From positions 82,501-146,500 of the forward strand of contig CAJNDS010000580.1 of NCBI GenBank assembly GCA_905221605.1: a stretch of DNA of 64,000 nucleotides, in the 5' to 3' direction. The position numbers were made by a program, and so were the translations under genes. The stretch's first letter is position 1. Every line of letters begins with the position of its first letter. The notes beneath the pieces were generated by a model. It saw nothing but the letters and a program-made list of their open reading frames with translations. It was not told the DNA's origin and ran no database searches. Shown here piece after piece: positions 54,049 through 64,000 of the stretch. The DNA is from Symbiodinium natans (Eukaryota; Sar; Dinophyceae; Suessiales; Symbiodiniaceae).

Positions 54049-54464
54049 CTGGGAAAGCCCAAATCAGACCGGTTTAGGGTTTAGAGTTTAGGGTTTAGAG
54101 TCTAGGGTTTAGGGTTTGGGCTAAGGGCTGAGGGTTTGGGGTTCAGGGTTTAGGGTTTAGGGTTGAAGCCCGCTAAGAGCTGAAGCCTCAACTTAGCAAC
54201 GCGAACCCTCAACTCCACCCCGAAGCCCGAAACCCTTAACCCTAAACCCTCCACCCCTGTACCCTAAGCCCTAAACCCTAACCCTCCACCCCTATACCCT
54301 AGACCCTAGACCCTAGACCCTAGACCCTGAACCCTAAACCCTAAACCCTAAACCCGAAACCCTAAACCCGAAACCCTAAACCCGAAACCCTGAAACCTGT
54401 CCGCCGCCTTCAGGGGCAGCGGGAAGCTGCATCCGCCCCGCTCGCGGCGCGACGTGGCCCTGGG

Positions 54465-55065
54465 CTTTAGGGATTTAGGGTTTTAGGGTTTTTAGGGCTT
54501 TTAGGTTTTTAGGGCGTTTAGGGTTTTTAGGGATTTAGGGTTTTAGGGCTTTAGGATTGTTGAGGGATTTAGGGCTTCAGGCTTTGAGGGTTTTGGGGTA
54601 ATAGGAGCTTAGGGTTTTAGGGTTTTAGCGCTTTAGGGTTTTAGGGTTTTAGGGCTTTAGGGTTCTAGGGTTTATGGCTTTAGGGATTTGGGGTTTTAGG
54701 GCTTTTGGGTTGTAGGGTTGTTGAGTGATGGTGGGTTCAGGGGTTTAGGGTTTAGGGTTCAGGGTTTAGGGTTTCGGGTTTCGGGTTTCGGGTTTGGGGC
54801 TTTAGGGGTTTAGTGTTTTATGGATATTGGGTTTAGGGTTTTATAGTTCTAGGGCGTCAGGGTTTGTAGGGTCTTAGGGTTTTAGGGTCTTAGGAGCTAG
54901 GGTTTGGGGGTGTTAGGGTTTTAGGGTTTTAGGCTTTGAGGGTTTTAGGGTTTTAGGGTTTCAGGTTTTAGGGTTTCAGGTTTTAGAGATTTAGGGTTTT
55001 AGGGTTATAGGGTTTAGAGTTTCAGGGCTTTAGGGGCTTTAGGTATTTAGGGTTTAGGGCTTTGG
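54465..55065 (+). repeat. TTTTAGGG-type degenerate tract
   Basis: About 600 bp of GTTTTAGG, GCTTTAGG and related units, longer by one T than the telomeric heptamer. No gene. Confidence 0.9.
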
Positions 55066-55149
55066 GTGTTGCGAACAGTTTGGGAGCTGTTCGCGGCTGA
55101 ACAGAAGGAGGCTCAACTGGCAGTGGGTAGTAGGGTTTACCTTAGGAAC

Positions 55150-55212
55150 CCATATGAAGTAGGGTACATATTTCTTGTACCCCCAACAGGACACCAGGTA
55201 TATACACTCACC
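55150..55212 (+). repeat. Dispersed repeat with TATATACACTC, copy 1
   Basis: Matches 63053-63117: CATATGAAGTAGGGT, ATTTCTTGTACCCCC, AGGACACC and TATATACACTC in the same order with small changes. Confidence 0.75.
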
Positions 55213-55657
55213 AATATGATAAAGGAACCTTATATACACTCACCAAAAACAGTAATCTAAACCCTGCTTCATATCTGTGTTTTGTAGGTTAGGACGGTTA
55301 GGGTTACAAAGCTCCCTTCTGGGATCTCTTAGGACCCTCAACCATAAACCCCCCGAAAAGGTAGACTTGGAATTCTACGCAAGGGGCATGGCGTTTGGGC
55401 TTTTGGGGGCTTTATGCGGGCTTGGGGTTTAGGGGTTAAAGATCCGGATGCTGCCAGGATCTTTGTCGCTTAGGGTTTAGGCTTTAGGGGTTAGGGTCAA
55501 GGGTTGAGGGTTTAGGGTTCGAGGTTTAGGGTTTAGGGCGTTAAGGCTTTAGGGGGATTCTTGAGTGCACTTCTACAGCGCGCTGCCTCCGCGACAACCT
55601 GCTGAGCCTAGACATTCAATTCCAAACCCTCTGTGCTGAACTCGGAAACTACCTTCT

Positions 55658-55677
55658 CCCCCCCCCCCCCCCCCCCC
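55658..55677 (+). repeat. C20 homopolymer
   Basis: Twenty consecutive C beside a GC-rich patch. Confidence 0.9.
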
Positions 55678-55994
55678 TCCGGGACCCCCGGCCCCAGCAG
55701 CTCGCGCAGAGCTGCCTCCATGGGCACGTGGAGGCCTCGAGAGGTAGCGTGAGGTGAGGTATGCTTTGAGGCCCTGAACCCAAAACCCTAGTACACCCTG
55801 ACCCTAAACCCTGAACCCCGAACCCTCAACCAAAACCCTGAAATCTAAACCCAAGAACCCAATGACAAAAGAAACACTTCACTAACTCTAAGTCCGGCTT
55901 GCCTTGCTACACCTGCAGGCAGTGAACAAATGCTGGTTTCTGTGGGCTCGGGAGCCAAAATCACGACCAGATAGGACTTGGGACGCTGAGCCGA

Positions 55995-56105
55995 TGACTC
56001 CTATTTGCTTCAACCCCCCCCCCCCCCTCAAAAAAATATGAATCTTCCTTATAAGGGGTAAGCTGGGGATTATTAACTTTTATGTTCTTAAGCTCATAGT
56101 AGATG
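55995..56105. mobile_element. Inverted-repeat element, family B, copy 1
   Basis: About 111 bp. Left end CTCCTATTTGCTT then a C run; right end GTTCTTAAGCTCATAGTAG is its imperfect inverted complement. The interior shares CTTCCTTATAAGGGGTAA with the copy at 58.6 kb. No ORF. Confidence 0.65.
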
Positions 56106-56841
56106 ATCGACCCCTTTTGCTCCACTGAGGTCCACGCCGGCAGCCTGCGAAATGTCTACAAGCGGGACTTCTCTGACGACTACCTTGTCCTGACTCGTAT
56201 GAGATGCTAGGCCTAATTGATTCCTGCAACCCTCAACCCTAAACCCTAAACCCTCAACCAGAGCACTACGATAAAGAGGCCATGGTGGAGCGTGCCTGCC
56301 ACTCGCTCTATGTGACTTGAGCCCAGCAAGCCACACACACACACACACACCATGGAAGGGTCGTTCAAAAGTTTAGGGTTTAGGGTTTTTCGGGTTTAGG
56401 GCTTAGGGCTTAGGGCTTAGGGCTTAGGGCTTAGGGCTTAGGGCTTAGGGTTTAGGGTTAGGGTTTAGGGTTTAGGGTTTAGGGTTTAGGGTTTTTGGGT
56501 TTAGGGCTTAGGGTTTTTAGGGTTGAGGGTCCCAGCCCTCTTGATACTGCTTTCGATTGCAAGAGGTACACCTTCATCCCAGGGCCCTAAACCCTGACAC
56601 CTAAACCCTACCACAATGTTTTGGGGGTCCAGGGTTCTGGGCCTTAATCTCAAAATTTTAGCAGTTTTTGGGCAAGGGCCCGCATTGTAGCAACTACCCC
56701 AAAAGGAACCCCAATGTAGGGTCGATGGGAACTGTGCGGGGGAGCGCGAGGGGCCCCTCAAGCATTGGGTTTATAAACAGGGTTGGGAGAACGTCCGAGA
56801 GTGGGGTGCAACCGTTTGGGGTTTGGAGTTTGGGCTTAAGA

Positions 56842-56956
56842 GTCCTAAACCCTAAACCCTAAACCCTAAACCCTAAACCCTAAACCCTAAACCCTAAACC
56901 CTAAACCCTAAACCCTAAACCCTAAACCCTAAACCCTAAACCCTAAACCCTAAACC
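56842..56956 (-). repeat. CCCTAAA array
   Basis: About 16 perfect CCCTAAA units. Confidence 0.97.
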
Positions 56957-56984
56957 CTTCTAGGTCTAGCACTTGGGGCTTTAT

Positions 56985-57104
56985 AAGGGCAACGCAGACG
57001 CGGACTGCATTTGGACACATGCCTCTGGCGCCTTCGCCTGTCGCGCTGCCTCCCTGTACCAGCAAAAAGATCGACGTGACTGCAGCTCCCGGAGAGCCCC
57101 TCTT
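56985..57104. other. GC-rich island between CCCTAAA and TTTAGGG
   Basis: A 120-bp island with a + strand frame open for its length. Usual flank orientation. Confidence 0.38.
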
Positions 57105-57207
57105 TAGGGTTTAGGGTTTAGGGTTTTGGGTTTGGGGTTTGGGGTTTAGGGTTTAGGGTTTAGGGTTTGGGGTTTAGGGTTTAGGGTTTAGGGTTTAGGG
57201 TTTAGGG

Positions 57208-57397
57208 TTTGGGGTTTGGGGTTTGGGGTTTGGGGTTTGGGGTTTGGGGTTTGGGGTTTGGGGTTTGGGGTTTGGGGTTTGGGGTTTGGGGTTTGGGGTT
57301 TGTGGTTTGGGGTTTGGGGTTTGGGGTTTGGGGTTTGGGGTTTGGGGTTTGGGGTTTGGGGTTTGGGGTTTGGGGTTTGGGGTTTGGGGTTTGGGGT
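57208..57397 (+). repeat. TTTGGGG array, 27 copies
   Basis: Twenty-seven tandem TTTGGGG heptamers with a single variant near 57301, continuing from a TTTAGGG array. Every unit carries four G, so G-quadruplex potential is high. ORFs in all + frames are repeat by-products. Confidence 0.97.
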
Positions 57398-57536
57398 TTA
57401 TCGGGCTTAGGGGCTCTACCCCAAACCCCCAAGACCCTGAACCCTAAACCGCCTGCATCCTCCTAACTTTAAGTTTGCAGCTCCTGAACAGCCCTAAATC
57501 CTGAACTTTTTCCCCTAAACCCTAACCCGAGCATAG

Positions 57537-57649
57537 TCCACTATTTGCCTAAGAAGCCCCCCTCCCCCCTCAAGAAATGCACTCTTCCTTCTACGGTACT
57601 ATGGAACTATTATCATTTTTTTTGGGGATTCTTATGCAGATAGTAGTTG
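57537..57649. mobile_element. Inverted-repeat element, family B, copy 2
   Basis: About 113 bp. Left end CCACTATTTGCCTAAGAAGC and right end TTCTTATGCAGATAGTAG pair imperfectly. A further right-end-like piece (GTTCCTAAGCAAACAGTAG) follows at about 57691-57710. Confidence 0.65.
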
Positions 57650-58384
57650 TCGTTTATTCTGTTTTTCGATCTTTCTTTTTGGGGGGGGGGGGTTCCTAAG
57701 CAAACAGTAGTATTTGGGTTTCTTCTGGTTTGCTGGTTTGGAGGATCTCAGGGACTTCAGGGTTGTTTGGACTGTAGTGCTATGGAGCAGGACCCAGTGA
57801 GCCCTCAAAGAACGCGAGCCGCAAAACCACCCATAAAGCCACTCATAAAGCCTCAACCCTGAACCCTAAACCCAAACCCTAAACCCTAAACCCCAAACCC
57901 TAAACCTCGACTCCGAAACACAAACCAGCAGCACGAATCCACAGCCCGATCACCGTACAGCCACAGCCCAAAACCTGAACTCCTAAAGCCCTGAACCCTT
58001 GAAGCCTTTGCGTTGAAAAACCCTAAAGCTCCAACCCTAAATGCACCAAAGCATGACCCTAAAACCTTTACACCCCAAAAAAGCTAAAGCCCTAAAGCCA
58101 ACAACCCTAAACCCCAAATGCCCCAGAACCCCTCGAGCCTAATCCAGCCTTTAACGCTCCAAACCACCCTGCAGTCCTCAAAAACCCTAAACCCTTAAAA
58201 ATAACCCAAACACCCCCCACCCTAAACCCTAAACCCTAAACCCTTCAACCCTTAAACCCCCAACCAGGGCCATGAGGGACCCGTGAGGGAGTCTTTTCTG
58301 GGAGCTGGAATGCCCATGGATTGAGCAAGGCCCAAGGTGAAACACCACAACACACGGCTTCGGGCGCCCAGGACTCGGGATTGA

Positions 58385-58915
58385 GGGTTTAGGGGTTTAG
58401 GGTTTAGGGTTTAGGGTTTAGGGTTTAGGGTTAAGGGTTAAGGGTTAAGGGTTAAGGGTTTAGGGTTTAGGGTTTAGGGTTTAGGGTTTAGGGTTTGGGG
58501 TTTAGGGTTTAGGTCTAGGGCTTAACCCACCCAAGCTCATCAGCCGCCTCAGGAGGCCGTCTTCCTGGCTCGGGCTGGAATTATAAAGCACTTAACTACG
58601 AATTGCTTAAGAACCCCCAAAAAGTAAAAACGTGTTCTTCCTTATAAAGGGTAATATAGGGAGTATCATTGCTTATTCTTTTGGGGTTCTTAAGCAAATA
58701 GTAGTTAAGGGGGGGATGTAACCTTGGCTGAGGTTCCCTCATACACCCCAGGCTCTCCAAGCTTCCCTGGTTTAGGGTTTAGGGTTTAGGGGTTTAGGGG
58801 TTTAGGGGTTTAGGGTTTAGGGTTTAGGGTTTAGAATTTAGGGTTTAGGGTTTAGGGTTTGGGGTTTAGGGTTTAGGGTTTAGGGTTTAGGGTTTAGGGT
58901 TTAGGGTTTAGGGGG
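58385..58915 (+). repeat. TTTAGGG arrays on both sides of a family B element
   Basis: Arrays at about 58385-58530 (with a TTAAGGG block) and 58770-58915, separated by a short unique part and the element at 58592-58708. Confidence 0.92.
58592..58708. mobile_element. Inverted-repeat element, family B, copy 3
   Basis: 117 bp with the clearest ends: TTAACTACGAATTGCTTAAG at left and CTTAAGCAAATAGTAGTTAA at right. Interior CTTCCTTATAAAGGGTAATA. MITE-like, no ORF. Confidence 0.75.
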
Positions 58916-59359
58916 TTCCCAGGTAGCTAACCCCCTCCCCAATGAATCCTGTCCCTTAAGAACCCGACAAATGGAAGGGGTTGAGGGCTTCAAACAAGAT
59001 CTGAAGACCGTAGCCTCCACCCCAGACCCAAAAGATTGTAGAATTTAGGGTTTAGGGTTTAGGGTTTAGGGTTTAGGGTTCAGGGTTAAACTCCGGAACC
59101 CAAAGGTTTAGGGTTTGGGGTTTAGGGTTGAGGGTTGAGGGTTGAGGGTTGAGGGTTCAGGGTTGAGGGTTGAGGGTTTAGGGCTTAGGGTTAAGGACAA
59201 TTAGATATACATGTATATATATACACACATATACATACATGTCTGTGTATAACTCTATTTCCTTGAAAGCAACCCAGAAACCTAAGCCCAGCACCACTCC
59301 AGGCGCCTGTGCGATCGGCCGCGGTGATGCGCATGCGGCGCATGGTGGGCCTCCTGCTG

Positions 59360-59406
59360 CTTGGAGGTTCGTGGTACTTATTAACCAATCATACCTGTAC
59401 TTACGG
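59360..59406. mobile_element. Family A single-ended remnant
   Basis: Carries the family A terminal motif (CTTGGAGGTTCGTGGTACTT) followed by TTAACCAATC. No matching second end is visible before TTTAGGG-type DNA starts. Confidence 0.5.
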
Positions 59407-59483
59407 GGTTTAGGGCTTAGGGTTTAGGGTTTACGGTTTATGGTTTACGATTTAGGGTTTGGGGTTCAGGGTTTAGGGTCAGG

Positions 59484-59620
59484 GTTTAGGGTACTTATAA
59501 CCAATTTGTAAGTGTACATATAACCAACTTATAAGCCCCTTAAGTTGCCCGAATATGGTTTTAATTGGGTTGTAAATAAGTACAGTTACTATTGGGTTAA
59601 TGAGTACCCTGAACCTCCTC
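59484..59620. mobile_element. Inverted-repeat element, family A, copy 4
   Basis: 137 bp. Left end GGGTACTTATAACCAA and right end GAGTACCCTGAACCTCC are inverted complements. The right end overlaps the 3' end of the 311-codon ORF on the - strand and supplies its last codons and its stop. Confidence 0.68.
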
Positions 59621-60532
59621 GTAATGAGGCTTCAGGGGTCCAGGGGCGGTCGGCCTTGGTTGCACGTCGGATGCCACTGGCGTCAGCATTGGACGCAAGG
59701 CGGGTGCATGCTGTGGCTTCTCTGGACGCAAGAAAACCCATGCACATGTAAAAGAGAACTGCGTGGGAGAGTTCTCCGCTTCAGCATGCAACACTGCTCG
59801 ACCCACGATCGCGACGCTCAGGTCCAGCTGCAGACTGCGTGTGCTCCAGCGCAGAAGAACTACATTCGGCGAGCCTGGCGATGAGAAGAAATTATGAATA
59901 TTGGACGCAGGGCATCGCCGGGGTGAACTGCCTGTAAGCCCAATGTGAATTTCAGCAACCGTGTCGTGTGGGTTCACCACCATGAAATAAGCTCGTAGAT
60001 CGCAACCAACACTCTTGACGCCAAAGTAAACTGACTTTGTACGCGAAGGCAAAGTCAAAGAGTATCTGGCTGCTCCAAACAAAGCGTGCGAGGACTCCCA
60101 TCCCTCGACTTCATCGCCGGGCAGCCTCAGCTGATGCGCGTGCCAGGTGGTCAGGCAGCGATCAGGCACGTGCCGCAAGGTCGCAAGTTGTGGGATGTCG
60201 AGTGTGACTGTCCGAGCTTGCAGGAAACGGCGCATCGCACGACGTGTGCGTGCGCCGTTCCGTGCAAGCTCAGGCACATCCAGTCGGATGTGCTCATCAT
60301 CCCAGTATCTCTCCTGGTAAACAATGTCGCGAATCGTCACACAACAGGCCACGATGGCTTGAATGTCTGTGTCTTCAGCGACCTGATCCAAAGCCCCGCC
60401 TGAAGCATCTGTAAGCAATGCGACAAAGTCGTGCGCTAAGGCATTCGGCGTAAGCCTCTGATAAGACCACGTTCTTGCGCCGAATGAGCACATATTTGTT
60501 GTCCTGGGTACACTGCTCCAAATGCGTAGCAT
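59597..60532 (-). CDS. 311-codon ORF of unknown function
   Basis: The longest ORF outside the LTR element and without repeats. Visible features: RDIVYQERYWDDEHIRLD near residue 75, a repeat-like pair TVTLDIPQLATL, and later alternating hydrophobic stretches (VYFGVKSVG, LRAYFMVVNP) that suggest a beta-rich domain. No family recognised. An overlapping - strand frame upstream (60375-60638, MRAWMSFDDIKITCHRLCQ) may be the true N-terminus, joined through a frameshift or intron near 60480-60530. The last codons and the stop lie inside a family A inverted-repeat element, so the natural C-terminus may be lost. Could be an intron-poor gene or a retrocopy. Confidence 0.6.
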   Translation of the reverse strand: MLRIWSSVPRTTNMCSFGARTWSYQRLTPNALAHDFVALLTDASGGALDQVAEDTDIQAIVACCVTIRDIVYQERYWDDEHIRLDVPELARNGARTRRAMRRFLQARTVTLDIPQLATLRHVPDRCLTTWHAHQLRLPGDEVEGWESSHALFGAARYSLTLPSRTKSVYFGVKSVGCDLRAYFMVVNPHDTVAEIHIGLTGSSPRRCPASNIHNFFSSPGSPNVVLLRWSTRSLQLDLSVAIVGRAVLHAEAENSPTQFSFTCAWVFLRPEKPQHAPALRPMLTPVASDVQPRPTAPGPLKPHYEEVQGTH

Positions 60533-60744
60533 TTGGCAAAGGGACCGACTCGAAAGATCGGTCGTGAGGAAGTTTCATAACCTGACACAGACGGTGACAT
60601 GTTATCTTAATATCATCGAATGACATCCATGCCCTCATTGACCTTTGCGAATAAACTCAAACAAGGAACCCAACTACACGGCAAAGAGGGCAGGGATGCC
60701 CCCTAACCACCAAACCTTAGGGTTTAGAGTTTAATTAGGGCTGA

Positions 60745-60842
60745 GGGTTTAGGGTTTAGGGTTTAGGCTTTTAGGGTTTAGGGTTTAGGGTTTAGGGTTT
60801 AGGGTTTAGGGTTTAGGGTTTAGGGTTTAGGGTTTAGGGTAA
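60745..60842 (+). repeat. TTTAGGG array
   Basis: About 13 TTTAGGG units, immediately upstream of the 60.98-kb exon-like segment. Confidence 0.95.
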
Positions 60843-60984
60843 CTTTCAGCCTCTAAACCGACAAGACCAAGCATCCGGGGGGGGTTGGGGGGGAAGGTTT
60901 GTGGCATCTATGCGGGTTCAGAACCATGCGCATGTGAGGGTTCAGGGACTTAAGAAGTTTAGGCTTCAGGCTTTAGGGTTTAGG

Positions 60985-61134
60985 GACGAGCTCAGAACAC
61001 GCTGGCTGTTGAAAACTGCAGACTGGGTTCTTGATAGGGAAGCTGAAGTCAGCTACCAGGAATTTTTGGGAGCTCTTCCGACATGGCGTAGTACAGACTC
61101 TATGTACTTACGGCAACTTCTACTCAGGAGCCCA
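60985..61134 (+). CDS. Exon-like segment, unknown
   Basis: Fifty open codons (ELRTRWLLKTADWVLDREAE..., ...YQEFLGALPTWRS) starting just after TTTAG|GG and ending before CCCA|GTAGCC, which could be splice acceptor and donor. The ORF that contains it begins at 60901, but its first part is degenerate TTTAGGG. Similar + strand segments follow at 61386-61482, 62108-62222, 62650-62760 and 63260-63326, consistent with one + strand gene with telomere-like introns. No domain recognised. Confidence 0.4.
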
Positions 61135-61385
61135 GTAGCCTCAACAAACCCCAGGCCGAATCCCGAAAGGCCTGTAGCGAACGCCTAAGAGCCCGAAACG
61201 CCATACCCCAAATCCTGAGCCCTAAGCCCTCAATTTAAAACAAAAATAGCCTTAGACCCTTCCCAAGCCCTGCATACATCGTGGCTGAGGTCCTCTGGCA
61301 GGTCGTGTCCTGTGCGTTTAGGTTCCCTAGAGTGTTTAGGAGTTCTGGTCTAAGGCTTAGGAAACCCTAAACCCTAAACCATTTT

Positions 61386-61482
61386 GCTTCGGTTGATGAT
61401 GCCATAAGTCACGCGGAAGTACTGCGAGAACGGCTAGCTTCGAGTGGAAAGGAAGAGCTACTCACAAGGAACCAAGGGGGTT
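61386..61482 (+). other. Exon-like segment
   Basis: About 32 codons open on the + strand (SVDDAISHAEVLRERLASSG) ending in a stop. Lies after CCCTAAACC. Third-position GC is not biased. Confidence 0.35.
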
Positions 61483-62107
61483 GAAGGGAGGAGGGTGCAA
61501 GCGGCCCGTATAGGGCTTACTACGGCTCATTTGGGATTATTAAGGGTTTAGGTTTAGGGTTTACTAAGGCTTATTTGGGATTGTTCGGCTCTTGTTTGGG
61601 GAATATGGGGCCCTTACACCCCCCCTCCCTTCCACTCTTTTGGGACCTCAGCTACAGATGGTGAACAGTCCGCTAAATCCCACTCGAAGCTACTTATAGT
61701 GTCTAGGCATGCTTGAGGTGTTAATCCTCCTTGTAGTCCCCCTACACCCTACGCCATAAAGAAGCCTACTCTAACCTGGCGCAGGTTATAGTTGACATGT
61801 GCCCTGCCCTAAAAACTCCCTGAACCCTGAAGCCATGAACTCCTCCTTGACATTGAGCCCTGAATCCTCAAAGCCAAATTCTCGAATACGTGGGGCATGC
61901 GCTGAATGTGGTACTTCTTTGGGGGGTCAGGATTTAAGGTGCAGGGCAGGGTATAGGTACCCACTTGTTGAGGGAGTCCTACGAAGCTAGAAAATGTATC
62001 ATATGGCGTAGGTGTACTGAATCTACCGATGAGCACAACCCCCAAGCCCCTAAACGCCCTAACCCTTCCCCCATCCCCCCACCCAAAAAAACACAGACAA
62101 GAACCCC

Positions 62108-62222
62108 GCGAGCGCATCAACTGGACTCGCTCTCCTTTATGCCGGCTCGACGGGGACGACCTGGAATCGAGGCTGCTGTGGTACGCAGTTGGCTTTGAAG
62201 ATGAAACTCTATACCACTCTAA
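62108..62222 (+). other. Exon-like segment
   Basis: A + strand frame is open for about 37 codons (DGDDLESRLLWYAVGFEDET) up to the next CCCTAAA tract. A second + frame is also open for part of it. Confidence 0.38.
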
Positions 62223-62756
62223 CCCCTAAACCCTACACCCTACACCCCCTAAACCCTAAACCCTATAGGGGGTTGAGGTGCAAACTTTCAGGGGACAGGT
62301 GTTCGGGGCTTCCAAATTCGTCGAACACATCTAACCCTAGAGCCTAAAGCGTAAAGCCTAAACCCCAAACCCTGAACCCTAAAACCCTCAAAGCCGCTAC
62401 AACTCAACCCTCAGATCCCCGAAGCCCTAGGCACTAACCGCAAACCCCATACCCCAACACGGCCTCTGGCGTATAGCCTGGAAACCCGGTGCGCCTAAGC
62501 CCCAGACCCTAAATTCAGAGCCCTAAACCATAAACCGTACAAAACCTTAAACCCTTTAAAAGTCCAGGCTTTAACCCCAAACAGCGTGAAGCCGAACCCT
62601 AAACCCTAAACCCTAAACCCTAAACCCCAAACCCTAAACCCTAAACCCTCCAAGTCTTTGGGGCTGTATCGTGCCCTAGTCGGCAACCCGACCTCGTGTG
62701 GTGTTGGGCGTGGTGTGCCTTCGTCTTTCGGTCAGAATGCGACCTTTGGTGGGCTT

Positions 62757-62834
62757 CTTCGGGTTTAGGGTTTAGGGTATAGGATTTAGGGTTTAGGGAT
62801 TAGGATTGCAGGGTTTTGCGTTTAGCGTTGAGGG
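62757..62834 (+). repeat. 77-bp direct repeat, copy 1
   Basis: Telomere-like but specific sequence (GGATTTAGGG, ATTGCAGGGTTTTGCG, TTTAGCGTTGAGGG) repeated at 63117-63194 with one base different. Offset 360 bp. Confidence 0.88.
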
Positions 62835-63052
62835 TCTAGGGTTGAAGGTCTAGGGTTTCGGGTTGAGGGCTTGCGGAAATGAGGGGCTTACGAAAACAGG
62901 GGTACCCTACCGAGACCCCCAAATAGTAGCGTTCCCTTAAAATAGGGACCCTGAACCCTACACCCTAAACCCTAAACCCTAAACCCTAAACCCTAAACCC
63001 CTATTTTCGGAAGCCTCCCTCTTTCGAAGCTGCTGTGCAGGTTGGGATGCAC

Positions 63053-63117
63053 AGTATATGAAGCAGGGTTAATAATATTTCTTGTATCCCCCAAAAGGAC
63101 ACCCAATATATACACTC
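63053..63117 (+). repeat. Dispersed repeat with TATATACACTC, copy 2
   Basis: Second copy of the repeat at 55150-55212. It abuts the second copy of the 77-bp direct repeat at 63117. Confidence 0.75.
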
Positions 63118-63194
63118 TTCGGGTTTAGGGTTTAGGGTATAGGATTTAGGGTTTAGGGTTTAGGATTGCAGGGTTTTGCGTTTAGCGTTGAGGG
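63117..63194 (+). repeat. 77-bp direct repeat, copy 2
   Basis: Second copy of 62757-62834; both are preceded by CTTC. Confidence 0.88.
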
Positions 63195-63259
63195 ATGAAG
63201 GAACCTTTAAACCCTAAACCCTGGACCCTAATTAAACCCTAAACCCTAAACCCTCGTCA

Positions 63260-63326
63260 GGTGCAAAGAGCAGCTATGGCCCGATGGTGGAGGGCCATCG
63301 AGTACTTTCTCCCACCCCAAACGGCG
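63260..63326 (+). other. Exon-like segment with both splice-type borders
   Basis: GTGCAAAGAGCAG... is preceded by TCGTCAG and followed by GCGGAG|GTTAGG, so AG and GT borders are present on both sides. The frame (AAMARWWRAIEYFLPPQTAE) is open. CCCTAAA array left, degenerate TTTAGGG right. Confidence 0.42.
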
Positions 63327-63799
63327 GAGGTTAGGTTTTTTGGTTTTAGGGTTTAGAGTTTAGAGTATAGAGTTTAGGGTTTAGGATTCCTTGTAGGGTT
63401 TAGGCCTAAACTCAATTGCTTGCAGGGTCTTTCCTGACTCAGGAGTCTAAAATGCACGATTCAGATTCGCAGACAAGGTCCCAAAGGGGGGGGGCGTCCC
63501 AGCGAGGTCTCGGTCGAGGGGCCTAAGCGCTGCCCCTATTGCAGGGGGGCGGCCTCAGCCTTTAGGGCTTCATCCTTAACCGCAAGAGGGTTTAGGATTT
63601 AGGGTTTAGGGTTTCGGGTTTCGGGTTTAGGGTTTAGGGTTCAGGGTTCAGGGCTCAGGGTTTAGGACTCCTAAATATGAGCCCTTTCAGACCAAGTAAG
63701 GGTTTCGGGTTTCTGTTTCAGTTAGGGAATGTATGGTCAGTTCTCTATATTCTGGTCCCTTTTGAGGTGCCCTAAACAAGACAGGCCGCCCTCTAATAA

Positions 63800-63880
63800 G
63801 GACACCCTAAACCCTAAACCCTAAACCCTAAACCCTAAACCCTAAACCCTAAAGCCTAAACCCTAAACCCTAAACCCTAA
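63800..63880 (-). repeat. CCCTAAA array
   Basis: About 11 units with one CCTAAAG variant. Confidence 0.95.
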
Positions 63881-64000
63881 AACCCAATAGGGACCATGAT
63901 CATACTTTAGAGAAGCGACCATAGCAAACATCCCCAGGCAGGGCTACCCGGAAGATGAAAAAGAGGAACCCTGAAGATCATCCTCCAAGCCGCTGATAGC

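Larger units (their letters stand above)
52848..64000. repeat. Telomere-like mosaic, right part
   Basis: Alternating TTTAGGG and CCCTAAA tracts, many degenerate, with islands and small elements as on the left. Stretches not listed separately are degenerate heptamer repeats or unique DNA in which I see nothing. Confidence 0.88.

Noticed and set aside
57209-57466. ORFs of 64-85 codons in all three + frames and 76 codons on the - strand
   Set aside because: They are translations of the TTTGGGG heptamer array; seven is not a multiple of three so every frame is open.

Overview
The window looks like nuclear DNA of a TTTAGGG-telomere protist or alga. My best guess is a dinoflagellate (Symbiodiniaceae-like), without certainty. 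The reasons are: (i) TTTAGGG/CCCTAAA repeats and their variants occur everywhere, in both orientations; (ii) the dense, non-bacterial texture has few long ORFs and exon-sized coding-like pieces; (iii) a large LTR element encodes CCCH zinc fingers plus WW-like and S1-like domains, and its LTRs contain an 11-base match to the 3' end of the dinoflagellate spliced leader. No rRNA gene, CRISPR array, or bacterial or organellar gene was seen.

Layout. 1-15.3 kb: mosaic of telomere-like arrays alternating in orientation, separated by short GC-rich islands and small inverted-repeat elements. 15.36-18.5 kb: AT-rich block of alternating inverted modules built on TTTAAATAATTTAAAT. 18.5-28.56 kb: a low-repeat block holding a hairpin cluster, a ~114-bp satellite (about 17 copies), a probable multi-exon gene (21.95-25.5 kb) and a ~1.27-kb higher-order repeat. 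A gap of exactly 100 N follows (28564-28663). 28.66-40.57 kb is a near-identical second copy of about 16.68-28.56 kb. The copies meet exactly at the gap, so this is either a true 12-kb tandem duplication or two overlapping contigs that were never merged. 40.6-44.17 kb: telomere-like mosaic again, with a 31-bp minisatellite. 44167-52847: an apparently intact 8.7-kb LTR element. 52.85-64 kb: telomere-like mosaic with two clusters of inverted-repeat elements, a 311-codon ORF and several exon-like islands.

How it fits together. The LTR element has 287-bp LTRs that look identical, a primer-binding site matching the anticodon stem-loop of initiator tRNA-Met (copia/Ty5 style), a polypurine tract, and a 5-bp target duplication inside a CCCTAAA array. 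Its two overlapping ORFs, about 2.5 thousand codons in total, show no protease, integrase, reverse transcriptase or RNase H motif. It therefore looks non-autonomous but protein-coding and recently moved. The telomere-like arrays usually flank GC-rich islands as CCCTAAA-island-TTTAGGG. That orientation fits either telomere-capped fragments that were later joined, or exons whose introns are filled with telomere-like DNA that supplies splice sites.
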